Below are positions 1-13,302 of a stretch of 48,757 nucleotides of DNA, piece after piece. A model generated the notes under the pieces. The model saw only the letters and a program-made list of their open reading frames with translations, was not told where the DNA came from and did not search any database. The position numbers and the translations under genes are program-made. Position 1 is the first letter of the stretch, and every line of letters begins with the position of its first letter. This DNA is from Azolla pinnata (Eukaryota; Streptophyta; Polypodiopsida; Salviniales; Salviniaceae). The stretch lies in assembly GCA_037176905.1 (NCBI GenBank), contig JBBBWG010030521.1:1-48757 (forward strand), read 5' to 3'.

Positions 1-184
1 TGTGCGAAGGAAAGTAGATGAAATATGTGCGCGTGCGTATAGATATAGAGAGAGATATGGCGAGAGAGAGAGAGAGATGTTATTCCAATCCGATCCAGGA
101 GCTTCAATCGACTGCTTCTACGGCTGATCAAGAAACCATGGCTGCTTGGAAGGTTTTCTGCAGATTGTGTGTGGATCAAGAAAC

Positions 185-300
185 GGGGAGACCAAGAAAG
201 AAGGCGAAGGCGAAGGCGAAGGCGAAGGCGAAGAAGGCGAAGAAAAAAGACGAAGACGAAGAAGACGAAGAAGAAGAAGAAGACGAAGGAAGAAACGGAG
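185..300 (+). repeat. GAAGGC / GAAGAC purine-rich microsatellite
   Basis: Tandem GGCGAA hexamers followed by GAAGAC/GAA units. They create long Lys/Glu- and Arg-rich open frames on both strands (18-580), but these are pure repeat translations with no domain. I do not call a gene in the first 600 bases; the rest (300-600) is AT-rich single-copy-looking sequence with T runs. It could be the leader of a gene off the left edge, but nothing shows that. Confidence 0.7.
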
Positions 301-609
301 GAAAGAAGGTGTCCACCTTCTTGGCAATTTCCATTTTTTAATTAATTTCTCATTCCCGTATTTAATAAAATTAAAAATAGGGGAAAATACCCATTTTTAT
401 CGATTCAACGCTTGCTTTCTTTCTTCCTTTTTTTTCCTCGTTTTTCTCTTAAAACATTCCTTTTATTATTATACTTTCCATTTATTCGTTTTTTCGCATT
501 TTCTTTTCAATTCCTCCCCCCGCGCCCTTTTTTTTTTTAGTGCTGTCTTTACATTTATTATATATACATATATAAATTAATTGATTAATTACTTTTGGTT
601 CTATGTAGA

Positions 610-1052
610 ACATACGGTGTATACATGCATGCATGCATACATCCGTACATACATGCACGCACACATACATACATACACAGATGCATACGTACGTACGCAC
701 GCACATACATACATACGCATATACATACATACATACGCATATACATACATACATACACACACACACATACATACATACACATGCACACACATACATACAT
801 ACACATGCACACGCATACATACATGCACACATGCATACGTAGTACGCACGTACATACATTCATACATTCATACATACATGCATACATGCATACGTACGTA
901 CGTACACACACGCATACATTCATACATACATGCATACATGCATACGTACGTACGTACATACATTCATACATTCATACATACATGCATACATGCATACGTA
1001 CGTACGTACATACATTCATACATACATTCATACATACATACATACATACATC
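610..1052. repeat. CATA/TACA-type microsatellite block with ATGCATGC palindromes
   Basis: About 440 bases made almost wholly of CATACATA, ACACATAC, TGCATACA and TACGTACG words in variable order. All six frames stay open for long stretches, giving Tyr/His/Thr or Met/Cys/Val repeats, which is an artefact of the four-base period. A similar ATGCATGC/CATACA block recurs at 34517-34880 next to the dehydrogenase promoter. Confidence 0.95.
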
Positions 1053-1072
1053 TAGATATAGATTTGTTGATT

Positions 1073-1320
1073 AGTTGTGGCTCGAAGATTAATTACATGT
1101 TAATCGTGAATTTTGATATCCTTGCTGATAGATGGATGGATGGATGGATGTGTGTTTGAGTTGTGGCTTGGAGATTAATTACGTGTTACTCGTGAATTTT
1201 GATAGCCTACTAATTGATGTGTGGATGGATGGATGTTTAAACTGCGGCTCGGAGATTAATTACGCATTACTCGTGAATTCTAATAGCCTGTTGACGTATT
1301 GATGGATGGATGGTTTCTGT
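1073..1320 (+). repeat. Minisatellite, three ~84-bp units
   Basis: Units begin near 1073, 1159 and 1241 with the shared core TGTGGCTCGAAGATTAATTAC, followed by a CTCGTGAATTTTGATA-type segment and a (GGAT)n tail. Unit lengths are about 86 and 82 bases. Each unit carries its own GGAT microsatellite run, so the tetranucleotide expansions were multiplied with the larger unit. Confidence 0.85.
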
Positions 1321-2319
1321 TGCTGTTTGAGCACAATGGATCAACTCCCAGGACCTGACGAAATGATTATTTGAGTGATTGGGGATGCTAAGTAGGGGTC
1401 TCAGCTTCGGTGTGATGTATTTCTCATACTGTTTCATCGGAGAGTTAGTTTTTGGAGAACCAGAGCATATAGTTAAGAGTGGCGAGAGCGGACTCCGTGA
1501 TTCAGTTAGCTGATGCCGATAATTCATTTCTTTGATTGTTGATCGGTTTAATCCTAGCATCCTCTCCTTTTACTATCGTCGCGTGTATCGTGTCGATCGC
1601 TATGATACCAGTTGCCGACTCTAATGAACCCGTCAAGCTCAGCTCTTCCGAAGCATGACATGTGGACCAAGTTAAAGTCGACAATTTAAGGTGTCAAGTG
1701 GACGGTGAAACAATCTAAGTTTGTATCATATATGTGACTGTAATGAGCACGTGAATACAAAAAAAAAAACACATGTGAGTTTCCCAAAGGTCATAACTTT
1801 ACTTGAATCGGTTCAAAATAGATTTTTTCACTCGAAGGTCACAGCACCAGAAGGGGCAGATAGCTTGCAACATTATCACCGCATGCGGGCTAAAACTCGT
1901 GTCTTGGACAAATTAGTTCTCAATGATCGGTTTCCCGTGGAAAACACAGTGAGATGATAACCATCGTGAACGATCGACGTCCCAACATGTCAACGGAAAC
2001 CTGCTCGATGGATTTAAGGGTTCTCGACCACAATGGGAAAACATATAAGAGACCGATGCTATCCTGTTAACAGTGGGAACTAGCTTCAGGAATGGATCAC
2101 GACGAATATGCCCTCAACAATGATCGTCCGAGTGTAAATGGTGCAGATCGATCTCAACATAATCAGCCGCTTATTATTATGTGCAGACGCCTTTTGTAAG
2201 TAATGCCAAATCTCTTTTCCTCGACGTGTACCAGCTTTGTGCTCCATCAATAATGATGATCGATACCCTTTTTCTCGCTCTCTCTCTCTATACACTTGGT
2301 CATTAGAAGCGAAATCCAC
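1321..2319. other. Intergenic, nothing recognised
   Basis: About 1 kb of mixed-composition DNA. Open frames do not exceed about 100 codons and show no domain. No RNA gene or repeat was recognised. Confidence 0.6.
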
Positions 2320-2785
2320 TCCTTAGAAGGTTGATCGTGGTCATCGAAAGGTCGATCTTGGCGATTGGAAGGCTAGCACAATGTATTAAGGGGCGCTAAC
2401 TAATTGCGGTCGCCAGAGACCGATCGTGGTCATTTGGATACTAATCGCAATGGGTTGTTTGAAGCATACCCCACCCTCGTTTCGAATGTCGATCGTAGTC
2501 ACTCCAAGCTTGATCCCAACGATTAAGAGGCCAGCTTAACGCATCGGGAGGCTGATCACGATGGCTCTGCATTAATCGTGGTCGCTAGGAGACTGATCAC
2601 GGTGACTCCCAATCAATCTTGGGCATCGGGAGACTCGTCGCGGTGACTCGAGATCAATCGGTGCTCATCAGGAGACTGATCAGAGGCGACCCGAGATCGG
2701 TCGTGGTCATCGAAAGATTAATTTTTGCGGTGATCCGAGATCGGCATCGGTCTGTCGCGAGACCGATGCCGATCGATGGTCATCA
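2320..2785. repeat. Degenerate GATCG-rich short tandem repeat
   Basis: Many loosely repeated words of the form GATCGTGGTCATCGAAAG, GGAGACTGATCACGGTGACT and CGAGATCGG, at roughly 25-45 base spacing. The copies are too diverged to set a clean unit. The block runs directly into the 220-bp tandem duplication and contains the perfect hairpin at 2739-2774. Confidence 0.6.
2739..2774. repeat. Perfect inverted repeat, 15-bp arms, 6-nt loop
   Basis: Left arm GATCGGCATCGGTCT (2739-2753), loop GTCGCG, right arm AGACCGATGCCGATC (2760-2774). All 15 pairs are Watson-Crick and the arms are GC-rich. The symmetry does not extend further. Confidence 0.9.
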
Positions 2786-3225
2786 AAGGAGTAATCAATC
2801 CACCGACTACAGGGTCGATCACAATCGTTAGAAGATCCAACGTCGATGATTAATCCCCGGCTAGACGGGCGATTAGAGAAGGTCATCAAGCGATAAATCT
2901 AGTGATCAAAAGACTAATTCGAGAGGTTAAGTTTAACCCACAAAATTAGGGCGACTAATTAGAGTCATTAATTAAGAAATACCCCCAAAACAACAAAGAG
3001 AATTGAAGGAGTAATCAATCCACCGATTAGAGGGTCGATCATGATCGTTAGAAGATCCAATGTCGATGATTAATCCCCGGCTAGACGGGCGATTAGAGAA
3101 GGTCATCAAGCGATAATTCTAGCGATCGGAAGACTAACTCGCGGGGTTAAGTTTAACCCCCAAAATTAGGGCAACTAATTAAAGTGATTAGTTGAGAAAC
3201 ACCCTAAAACAACAAAGAGAATTAA
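2786..3225 (+). repeat. 220-bp tandem duplication
   Basis: Two head-to-tail copies (2786-3005 and 3006-3225) start with AAGGAGTAATCAATCCACCG and end with AAAACAACAAAGAGAATT. They differ at scattered positions, roughly a tenth of sites by eye, so the duplication is not very recent. It ends less than 100 bases before the probable transcription start of the Agenet gene and so lies in its proximal promoter. Confidence 0.9.
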
Positions 3226-3270
3226 TTAAAAATCGGACTCTAAATGTGGCGTAGTTATACTTTGTATTAA

Positions 3271-3282
3271 TATTATAAAGAG
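3271..3282 (+). promoter_or_regulatory. Candidate TATA element of the Agenet gene
   Basis: TATTATAAAG lies about 30 bases upstream of a pyrimidine-rich transcribed-looking leader (3310-3690) that precedes the 5' UTR intron. The match is suggestive only; plant housekeeping genes often lack a TATA box. Confidence 0.4.
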
Positions 3283-3304
3283 GGAAGAAAAAAAGCAATG
3301 ACAA

Positions 3305-5373
3305 AAAACTGTGTGTGTTCTTCGTCTCTCTCGACACACACACAGTGACTGTCACTCCGATTTGCTCCTGAACTTTACCCTAATTCTGCGTACATCGAAA
3401 CCCTACCATTGACCTAATCACTCGTTCTCGCTCTCCCTCGCTGTGCCTGCTCCTGATCCCTTCTTCTCTGCGCACACCAAACCCTAATCTTCTTCTCGGA
3501 GCTCGCTAGGGCCTTCCTTTCAGAAGCCTTGGAGAATTTGACGCCCTCCGCGCACCTCCACCGCTTTCTTTTTCTCCCTGATCTGCGAAGCTTCTTTTCT
3601 AGACCGAGCCGGGTTTGTGGAGCGTCTTCCTTGACAGCGGCGAAGTCCTTCCGTTTCGATTTCGCCGGCCAGGACACAACGGCTGCTTCACAGGTCCGTA
3701 TTTTGTGTAAGGTATTTCACCGCGTGCCTGAAAAGAAACGCACTCCGGTGCGGTCCCAGTGTTGATTCTTTTCGAATTACAAGTGCAAAGAAGCGTATCT
3801 CTCTTTTGCGTTCGCTGAGCTGGCTTTGAACTTGCTCATGTTTCTCCAAATCAAGAAACGGAGAAGTAAAAAACAATTCGTGCAGATTTCCTAGCCGTTG
3901 CAGAAGAACCAATTTTTACTGCCGAATTGTTTCTTGAACTCATTATACTACTCATTCTGATAGCAGGATTTCTTCAGTAATTCCACTCAATGTTACCCAC
4001 AGATTCTTTTCTGAGTTGAAGTTAGTCTGTTTTCTTCTTCTTCCACACGAGAAAACTTTGTCCACTACCTTATTCAAGAAACACTCAGCGCATACACCTA
4101 TTCTTTGCTGTAGAAGCATTTGCGGAACGTGGAAAAGGCGGATTTTCTTGGTACATAATTATGCCTTTGAATCACCAGTGATACATTCTGATTAGAGGTT
4201 TTTCTGCTTTTTAACATAAAGAAACGAAGGAAGAGCTGCTCATGTCAAATTCTTTTTTGTTTTAGTGATGACAAGCTGAGCAAAAACGACTTTTGACGCC
4301 TTTATGCTAGACTGAACGATTAATTACAGGTTCTTTTACAGTGTAACGATTTCTGATTCCTTACTGTGATAGTATTTTTGTCAAAAATATGAAGAACCAA
4401 AATGTAGAACGTGTTGCTAACTACTGCTGATAGTGACCTGGTGGCTTGTGCTCATCAATTTTTACTCATCATATCTAGTTCGTTATTGCTGAAATTCAGT
4501 GACAAAAAATTCCTTCTCTTGTGAGATTTCCTTCCCGCTTTGCTAAGTCGTGAAATCAGCTTGAAGGATCAGTTTTTTTGGAAAATCTAGCCCTAACTTC
4601 AGCACGCTGTAATCAGACCTCAAAGGGAATCCTACTTGTTTTCAAGGATTTTTTTTTCTGACACATAGTGAAGAAATCACAGTCTTTAAATTTATTATGG
4701 GGGACTTTTGAAGAATTGCAATGGGTTTCCTTTAGCTAATCTTACTTTTAACCTAGAATAGGAGTGCTTTGGATATATGATATTTGATTGGCCAGTAACA
4801 AAGAAATCATGACCGTAATCTGGTCTACCCTCGAATTGAAACTGCTCAATTGGTTGGACTTGCAGTCGCCTTGATTTGTAATGCTGAAACATGAATTTAC
4901 GAGAGTTTTGCAAACATAGTCATGATTTTTAAGTAGTTGATAGAAGAGAACAGAAGAACATCGCCTCATGAAAGGAAACTATGCTGGTATAGCAGTGATA
5001 AAATCATCCATGTGAAATGCAAAAGATGTTGACTCACCTGGAATCCTTAACAGCTCATATTTTAGTGTGCTTCTTCATATGAAAGAAATTATGCAGTGTG
5101 CATAAACTGGACTAGGGCAGTCATGGCAGGTCATGACCTTGATAATCACATTCTAGAAGAAATTATAGCAGTTCCAATTTGTTGGCCATCTCTATGAAGT
5201 TGTTTGGGGCAAATATTATTCACTTGAATGAATGTTATTTTTGGGTATTTCTATGAGTAGTTCGTGCATCTTACTATAAACATCCTTATTTTGTGACCTA
5301 GATTGTGTGTTTTTTATCTGTATAGAGATGATTATTCACATACTTTTCTTGTCAGGGATGAAAAGTAGGAGAT
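3305..5373 (+). other. Probable 5' UTR exon and 5' UTR intron of the Agenet gene
   Basis: A CT-rich leader (about 3305-3693) ends at CACAG|GTCCGT (donor 3694; an alternative is TAAG|GTATTT at 3712). The acceptor TTTTCTTGTCAG ends at 5355, 18 bases before the start codon at 5374. The 1.6-kb interval is T-rich with no coding sequence, as expected for a leader intron. Leader introns are common in broadly expressed plant genes. Confidence 0.55.
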
Positions 5374-8300
5374 ATGGATTCATATAGTAAGATTGCACAC
5401 TTAGAAGATGAAGAACCAACTGCAAATCTTAGAAATCATGACCTCCTTTCGATAGGTGACAGTGATGTACAGTCTCATGCACAGTTTATGATAGATGAAC
5501 CGATTGATGCTCAATTGAGATTTGATTTAGGCAGCCTTGATACACGTGATCTGCTTGATACTCAAGAACCCAGGGAAAATCACTGGGAATTTGTTGGACG
5601 TGGCCAAGGTTCTGAAGATGATGCCGCACTTCTAGAACATGTAAAACAAGATGGCAGTAGGCAAATTAATACGAAGTTATTTGCTGATCCACAGGATAGT
5701 GTCAATGAAATTCCAGATTTGTTTGCTACAAAAGCTAATGATGCAACCGTGTTAGTTGACAATGCAAAAGTCTTATTGTCATCCTCAGCTTCGTGGATAA
5801 GTGAGAAACAAAAGCAGCAAACAAAAGGGAAGGTTCAAAATGGTAGTAGTAAAATTGAGGACTCTGAAACTGCAACTTCCCACATTACTGAAACTTTGAA
5901 AATCCCTCAATCATCTGTACAAACACTATCTACTCAGAGTGCATGTGAAGATACTACATGTGTAACCATCCTTACTCCTGATAGCACAAATGCTCTTACT
6001 GGTGACAGCACAGAAGCTCAGGTGAGAAAATATGTGGCAGCGGAAGCCTCATTGAAGGATGAAGGGATTAGAACTATTGATATTCATTCTTCACCAGCAC
6101 ATGCTAGAACGGAACCTCAAGCAGAGGAAACTAGTCTAGAATATCAAATGCAGAAAAGTGCCTTTAAAGGAGAGGATGGATCCCTGTCAAACTGTACATC
6201 TCAGAAAATGATCGCAATGGGAGCACACGATGTTATTGGATTAGCAGAAGAGAGTACATTGGCAAGCCCAAGTTCTAGCTCTATGTCACATAGCAAGGAT
6301 GACAAAATGGGCTGTGTTCAGGATGCAAGTTTGAGTTCAAATCTTGGTGCAACAGAAATGATAGCGCCAGATTCAGGGAATGACATGTCACTGAATAGAG
6401 AAGCAGAAAATAAGGCAAATGATGGAATAGAAGATAGTTCAGTTGCTGTGTTAGTGACCTCTAACATTGAGAAAGAGGCAGCAGGGTTGATGGCAAATTC
6501 AGCTGATAAACACAATGCCACGTGTTCTCATCCGGCTCTTGGCTGTGGGCAAGAGTCAGTTAGGATAACTAACAACACTCTAGAAATACAGGGTCAAGTT
6601 TCAATGTCTGACGTTGTTATTGCTGATCAAAATACTGCAAATGATATGACCACTTCTAATGAAACAAATAGCTTTGTAGAGTCTAGTTCTGCCAATAGAC
6701 AGGATATTCTCGCTGTAGAAACTTTGCGGAGTAGCCTACCCGAAGGTAACAATAAAGAGGAATCTGTAAATCAAGACGGTCAGAAGTGCACCTCAAACAT
6801 GTTACCAGCACTGCTAGATCATATGCCTGTAGGCAGTGTCCCTGCAGAATATACAAAGAAACCAGCTAGTCATGATGTTATTGTACAAGAAGGAAGCCAA
6901 CAGAATGTAAAGTGGGGTGACACAACCATATTACCAGAAAAGTTGAAGGAATCTACACTAGATTCTAACAAGCATCGTGAAATAGTAAGCGTGAGCCACC
7001 AAGACAATGATGACATCACAAACAAGGAGTTGGTACCTCAGTCTGAATCTGGAGGGCATGAAGATCATCAAATAATTGGAGATGATAAAAATCAGTTGGG
7101 AGGAAATCTGAATGATGTGACTCCAGTTAAATCTTTGGGCAACGATCGAACAATAAGCCAAGAAATACAGAATACTCTCAAACCAAACAACGAAAATTTG
7201 AACCAATCAGATATTGTTAAGGAAGTATCTCCACAACTTCCCATCGGTCATACTGTTGCATCAACAGCTACAACAGAATCTCCATCACACAATGTATGTT
7301 TTAATTTTCCTCCTGATAATATTCTTGTAACTTACACATTTGATTGCGTGGATATTGTGGACACAGTATGTGTATGAAACCTGGAAAAAATGAATAAATT
7401 TTTATTTAAAAAAATGAACATATGAAACTGCAAGGAGTAGGCTTGGATTATGCTCAATTTTGGAAATATATACACTGGTACCTTTTTGGGTAAATGGTCC
7501 ACTGTTGAGGTTGAGTTTTTATTTGCCATCTCTTTCTTTGTCTTCCGTCAGCATTTTTATTCACAATTTCAAACTTTTGTTTCTCTTAAATATGTCCGAA
7601 GATATATCATACATTAGATTAGAACCATTCACACCAATCATATCCGAAAATACTGACATGTTTCAATAAGTTATAGAATCATGCTTCTTACAACACTTGA
7701 AATTACCTTAACGAAGTGCTAACTTATGTTCTCCTGATGATTTTAAAACATTTTCAATAAGATTTCACCAAGTAAAATATGGAAAGGTAAGAGATTGTTC
7801 AGGGTTAATGGAGCAATGTTTCTGTTCTTGGGCAGTTTGCTTCCACTATTGCATCTGATGTTGTCCATTCACAAGTCAAGGGAAGCAAGAGGAAAGTTAA
7901 TAAGTTAATGGATGGTGCTCGTTCTAGTCCAGTTCAAGTAAGATCAGATGAAGACCCAAAAGTTATTGGGAAGGGAGAATCTGGTGGTCATAAAGGAAGT
8001 CCATCAAAGTCAGGATCTAGTAGCCAAAGGAGAAGAAAGGGAATAACATCTTCAGTTCTTCAAGATAACAGTAATGCCTCACTGAGAACACAAGCTTTTG
8101 AGATTCCATCAAATGTGAAGAAATCCGTGTTACCAATCAGTTCTGTCAACCAGAACACACATTCTTTGCCTGACCTCAATGTGGGTGAGGCACTGATATC
8201 AGCAAATCGTTTTAATGAACAGCAACAAGTTCAATTACGGGCTCAAATTCTTGTTTATGGATCTCTCATGTAAGCTATGATATTCTGTTGTTGTTCTATT

Positions 8301-11300
8301 TCCAAAAAGCTATGGATTTGATTGATGCTAATTTGATTGATGACATATAGTCAAGGGGGTGTTCCAGAGGAGGCTTTGATGGTAACAGCATTTTCAAGTA
8401 TCCCTGGAGGTTTTTATCAATTAATTTTTCTTACCTGCCCTGTTCATACAAATTGATAATTTTATTCATTATCTTTGTTGAAAATTGTTCATCTTCATTT
8501 GTAAGACCCAAACTATTAGCATTCATAATTTGTGTTTTGCAGTTTTGCAACGAGGAGGGAATGATTTGGAAGGATCTGCACGTGCAGCCTGGGAGAACAT
8601 ATGGCGAGCTGCAGTAGAAAGGATTCATCCGAAAAGCTCTGATAATACACTGAAAAATGCACCTGGTTTCCTTTCTTTATCAGCCAGAGCTGCAGATGGT
8701 TCAAAGGTTAACAGTAATTCAGGAGCTTCAGTAACTGCCATGGAGGGTAGAAATGTAGCTGTTCTAAATTCCAAACCTCAAGAAAATTGGGGCAGAACTA
8801 TGAGCAAGGGTAGTAAACCAACTGTGCTTCCGAATTCTAGCACATCAATGGGAGCTCATTCAATATCGTCTTCGGTAGGAGAAGCTTATGTAAAGCCGTC
8901 CAAATCCAGTAAGGATAAACAATCAACTGTGTTTCTTAATCCTAGCACATCGATGGCAACACATGTTATATCCTCTCCACTAGGTGAGCCTTATCTAAAT
9001 CAATCTAGTAATCCGTATGTTGATTTGCATCAAAATGCATCTCGAACATACTTTTCAACACCTTCAGGCCCTTATCCAGCTGGGTCATCACAATGGATCC
9101 CTCCATTTCCTGGACCTTGGGTTGCACAAACTCAGGCAACTGTACACAACCTGCATTCAGTTTTTCCAAGACCTTCTGTGTCTCCTCTAAACTCAAGTCA
9201 GGCATTGGATAATTCAGTATCTAGGAATAAGGCATCTGTATCATCTCCATCAGTACCACTTGGCCCTATTCTCAGTACATCAGTTATAGGATCGTCATCT
9301 GTGACTGGTGCTGATACTGTGCAGAGAAAACATATCACAACAGAATCAAGACCCCGAAAGAGGAAGAAAACTGCTGCTGAGCACACTGAGTTGCCCCTGA
9401 ATGTGGTTCCAAGTACATGCCTTTCGTTTGACAATAGTCCACCTGTTTTCCACTCAGCGGCATCAACATTCAATAAGCAAACTCAGGATTCCAGTCAGGT
9501 TAGCTTAGTAACAAATAATTCTTTCGCATCCTCAGGACCACTCGCCATGGTTGTTTCTGAAAAACATGTACCCACCACTTTCTCAGAGAAATCTCTAGTT
9601 ACAGTTCCTGGTGATAAGATTCTAGATGCAAATACAGTTCAAGCTGTTGCTCCTACTTCAATATCAGAAATCCAACTTGGTAAACCCCTTAACTTTCAGG
9701 ATCTGAAAACCCACTTAGAGGAAGCAAAGGTAAGTGCAGAGGAAGCCTCTTCATATGCTGATTCTTCTGTACTGGAAAGCACATCGTTATGGAGCCAACT
9801 CAAGGCCCAGAGAGGTTTAGGAGTGAGTTCAGATATGGAGATTCAGCTTGTATCTTCTGTTCTTGCAGCAAAAACAGCAGCTGCAGTCGCAAAAGCTGCT
9901 GCAGCGGCTGCTAGAGCTGCATGTGAGGCAGCTAGGCAGGCCAGAATGATAGGGGAGAATGCTCTTTCATCCAACCACCTGGAAAATAGTGCCCAACCTC
10001 GACATGAGCAGGATTCCATGGATAGTTCAGTATCTCTCCCTTGGAAAATGACAGAAAATTGTAACTCAATAATAGCGTTAGCAAAAAATGCCTCAAAGAA
10101 GAGGCTTGAATCTACATCTGTTGCTGCCTTGAAGGCTCAGAACTTTGACACAGTCGTGAGGGCAGCAGAGCTTGCTGCTAGTGCAGTCTCTCAAGTTGGA
10201 ACTGTAATGGCAATGGGTGAGTCAGTTCCTTTCACTTTAGAGAATTTGATGGAGGTTGGACCTGAAGGAATTGAAATGTTTCTATCAGTTGGTGCCTTGC
10301 ATGGCAAAGAGACAGTCAAGGAGATGTCAACTGGTGGATGTGATGGGATGAATAATGCCATAAAGGAAACGGTTTCACTGGGACAAGGTTGCACATCGTC
10401 CAAGGTTAATCAAAGTAGGTTAGAGACTAGTTTAGTTCAGAAAGAGCTTCAAGAGATTGCTGCTCTTGTAAGAACTGATCAACTACATAGCGATGCAGCT
10501 GCACTGGTAAGAATTGATCAAGTTCACGACGATGTGGCTGGACAGGTTTCAATAGCTGGGAGTTTTAAACCTACAGATGCAAACACTGTAATCCAGATTG
10601 CCAAGGGTTCCCTAGTTGAGGTTAGCTAACAGTTTTCTTTACTGCTATTCACTGATGTGCTCTCCATTTTGAACGGGTGATATGTATTTTATGTTCAGGT
10701 TCTATCTGATGAGAAGGATGTAATTGGAGTATGGTTTTCTGCTAGGGTTCAAAAAGTAGAAGAGCAAAAGGTGTTGGTGGTGTATGAACTACTGACAGAA
10801 GATGGTAAGTCCACTGAAAAGTAACAGAAATCACCCTTATGTGTACCAAATTTCAATCATATGATGAAAACTTTGTTATTGATAATGTGAGTACGAGCAA
10901 TCCTCTATCTTATACAGTGTCTCAATTGTGTGAAAAAGGGACTAATGCACTGGAAGAGTGGCTTGATCTGGAGGATACGATTGATAATGTACCCAGGGTG
11001 CGATTGGCCCATCCATATACAAGTATTGGTTTTGAAGGCACAAGAAAGAGAAGGAGAGAAGCTATGGGTAGCTATAAGTGGTCAGTTGGAGATCGTGTTG
11101 ATGCATTCTTCCATGATAGGTATGTGCCTGTGTGCTTCGTAATGTCCTTTCATGTTTTACTATTTATTTTACATGGGAGGGGTTGGAGGTCTCAGGTGGC
11201 AAGAAGGGGAAATCAGAGGGATACTCGAAGGTGGTGAAACTAAGGTCAAGGTCTTTTTTCCAGGTAGGAAAATTTATATACATCATCTTGTGGGTTGTCT

Positions 11301-13130
11301 TTCGAATTGTCATATGCAAATGTCTATCTTCCTTACCCAGGGGAGGGTGATACATCCCTAATTAAAACATCCATGATAAGACCATCATTGTTGTGGAGAA
11401 ATGGGCGGTGGGTCTTGTGGCCTGACATCAAACAAGGGAGTGATGGGGTGCTTGTGGACACTCGTGAGGTAATTTTGTTTCTGAATTGGAAACAATGTAG
11501 ATGTGAAAACTTTGATAAGCCCCTGGGATAATGTTCCCAAGGGTGCCCTTGGTGTAGCCCCAGGAGAGAGATTGTGCTTGATTTGAACACCACATACTGA
11601 ATATATCCAGATTTTTCTCATCGTATGTTGTTTCATTCTATTTTCCCTCTTCTGGGCTAGACCATGGACGTTTAGGAAAATATAAAGCTAGGTATTTCAG
11701 AATTTATGATTCGATCTGGCAATTCTGACCAATGTAAGATAACTACAGGACACTCCCTCTGCAAAGAGACGAAAACTTGAAAAGAGTGAAGTGGAAAGTG
11801 GTAATATACTCAAGCAGATGGTAGAGCCAAAGTCATTTGAAAAGTACAAAGGTGGAAATCATTTTGATACTCTTGCAGAAAAGATTGATAGGACCTCAAC
11901 ACAAGATGGAATCAATAGATCTGATCAGCCAGGCACAGCCTCCACATCTCATCAGCCAGCAGCTAAGGTGGCTTTTGGTGTTCCTAAGGTAGCAAAGAAG
12001 AGGAAATTCATGGAAGTTAGCAAGCATTATGTGTCCAGTAATGATGTTAAGGGGGGTAAAGACGTGGCCCCTATTCCACCACAATTTCAGATGGGATCTG
12101 GAGAACGAAGTAAACCAGGTAGTGTGAAAGGAAGGAAATTGCATTCATCTAGCGTAAATGATGGGCACCCTAATGGACAAAAGAATATCATTGGAAAAGC
12201 TCTAACAAAAGCAAGTATCACGAGGAGTGGTGTTGATGGTAAGTCCAGACGGAAGGAAGAATTGCCTCCACAATCGACAGCTTTTGGAAAGCAAGCTGAA
12301 TTGTTTGACAAGGAATTTTCGGAGAATGAGAATCACGCTTCTACAGGGGGGACAATGGAAACCTCCTCTATGTTTGAAGGTGAGTTTCATTCTAAATCAA
12401 CCAAGGCAAATGAGAAACGCAGTTCTCTTCAGGGAAAGCGAAGTAATAGCATAAGTGTGAATTGTGCTGACATGAAACGTGAAGAAAAGAGAAGAACTTA
12501 CAAAGAAAATGACAGGCAATTGAGGAATCAAGTTCCGAAAAGTGAGAATGATCAGCGTACTAATAAAGAAAATGAGAAATCACAATTGAAAGAGGGTCAT
12601 AATAGCAAGGTTGTTGGGAAGTCGGGATCAAAGAAGTTGGAGCTGAAAGATGAGAATAGCAAAGACATAGGATCGGAGAACTCAGAGCTGAGGAGGACGA
12701 GCAGAAGAATTCAACCTACTTCAAAGGTAGCACAACAATTAAAGATAATGCACGCTTCCACATACACATCCAAATCAATCGATCTACTTCTTAATCATTT
12801 TGCTCTCTATATGTCTTTGAGTTGGGCTGCATTTTCAACTGATTTGTTATGTGCATTTCTAATGTGAAATATGCATTCATTTGACTGCCCATTTCTGTGA
12901 CTGGGCATGTGTCTTCTTACATCTGCATTGAAAGCACAGATATAATGATCTAGGTAGGTGTACGGTTGCCTTCTTTCTTTTAAAATGAGGATTATGGCCA
13001 TTGTTCTAGTGTAAATGATGACTGTTTTGGGTTTTGTTTTCTGCTTTTCTAGCTTTTAGAAGGGTTACAGACTGCAACCAGTCAGATCAAGAGTAGCTCA
13101 TCACATGAAAGAGGTTCAAAGAAAGGGTGA
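5374..13130 (+). CDS. Agenet (plant Tudor-like) domain protein, G2484-1/SWOLLEN1-type
   Basis: Large nuclear, probably histone- or chromatin-reading protein. Ten coding exons join in frame: 5374-7293, 7836-8269, 8351-8409 (or -8397), 8543-10620, 10699-10804, 10918-11119, 11196-11263, 11341-11468, 11749-12726, 13053-13130, giving about 2,016 aa (2,012 with the alternative donor). Arabidopsis G2484-1 (At4g17330) is about the same length. Residues 1-770 are Ser/Asp-rich and disordered. A conserved block RAQILVYGSLIQG (about 776) spans two exons. An Ala-rich helix lies near 1245-1278, then two Agenet domains near 1490-1665 with the hallmark EGTRKRRRE, YKWSVGDRVDAF, FFPGEGDTS and WRNGRWVLW. The C-terminus has RRIQPTSKLLEGLQ, also seen in the angiosperm proteins. 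The Arabidopsis homologue is, as I recall, linked to cell-wall integrity in salt. Family call is firm; the molecular role is inferred. Confidence 0.9.
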
Positions 13131-13302
13131 AGCTCAACTGTACAAGAATCTCGAGACGAAGCTTGTCTGTGAATCTGTATACCATTCCGGTGTAACAATA
13201 TGTTTGTACTTTCTATGTACGGTCGAATTTAGGACATGATGTTATTGTTAAACATGTATGTATCAACACTTAACCCTCACCAAGGGCGTCCACATGTATT
13301 AA

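Noticed and set aside
610-1052. The CATA block as a CRISPR-like or satellite centromere array
   Set aside because: There are no regular spacers and no fixed long unit; it is a plain tetranucleotide-type microsatellite.
482-1159. Several 120-190-codon frames rich in Tyr/His/Thr or Met/Cys/Val
   Set aside because: They are translations of the CATA microsatellite in all frames, with no unique sequence.
8398-8409. Choice of donor for the third coding exon of the Agenet gene (8398 GTATCC or 8410 GTTTTT)
   Set aside because: Both keep phase and differ by four residues; the sequence alone does not decide, so it is recorded as an ambiguity and not a finding.
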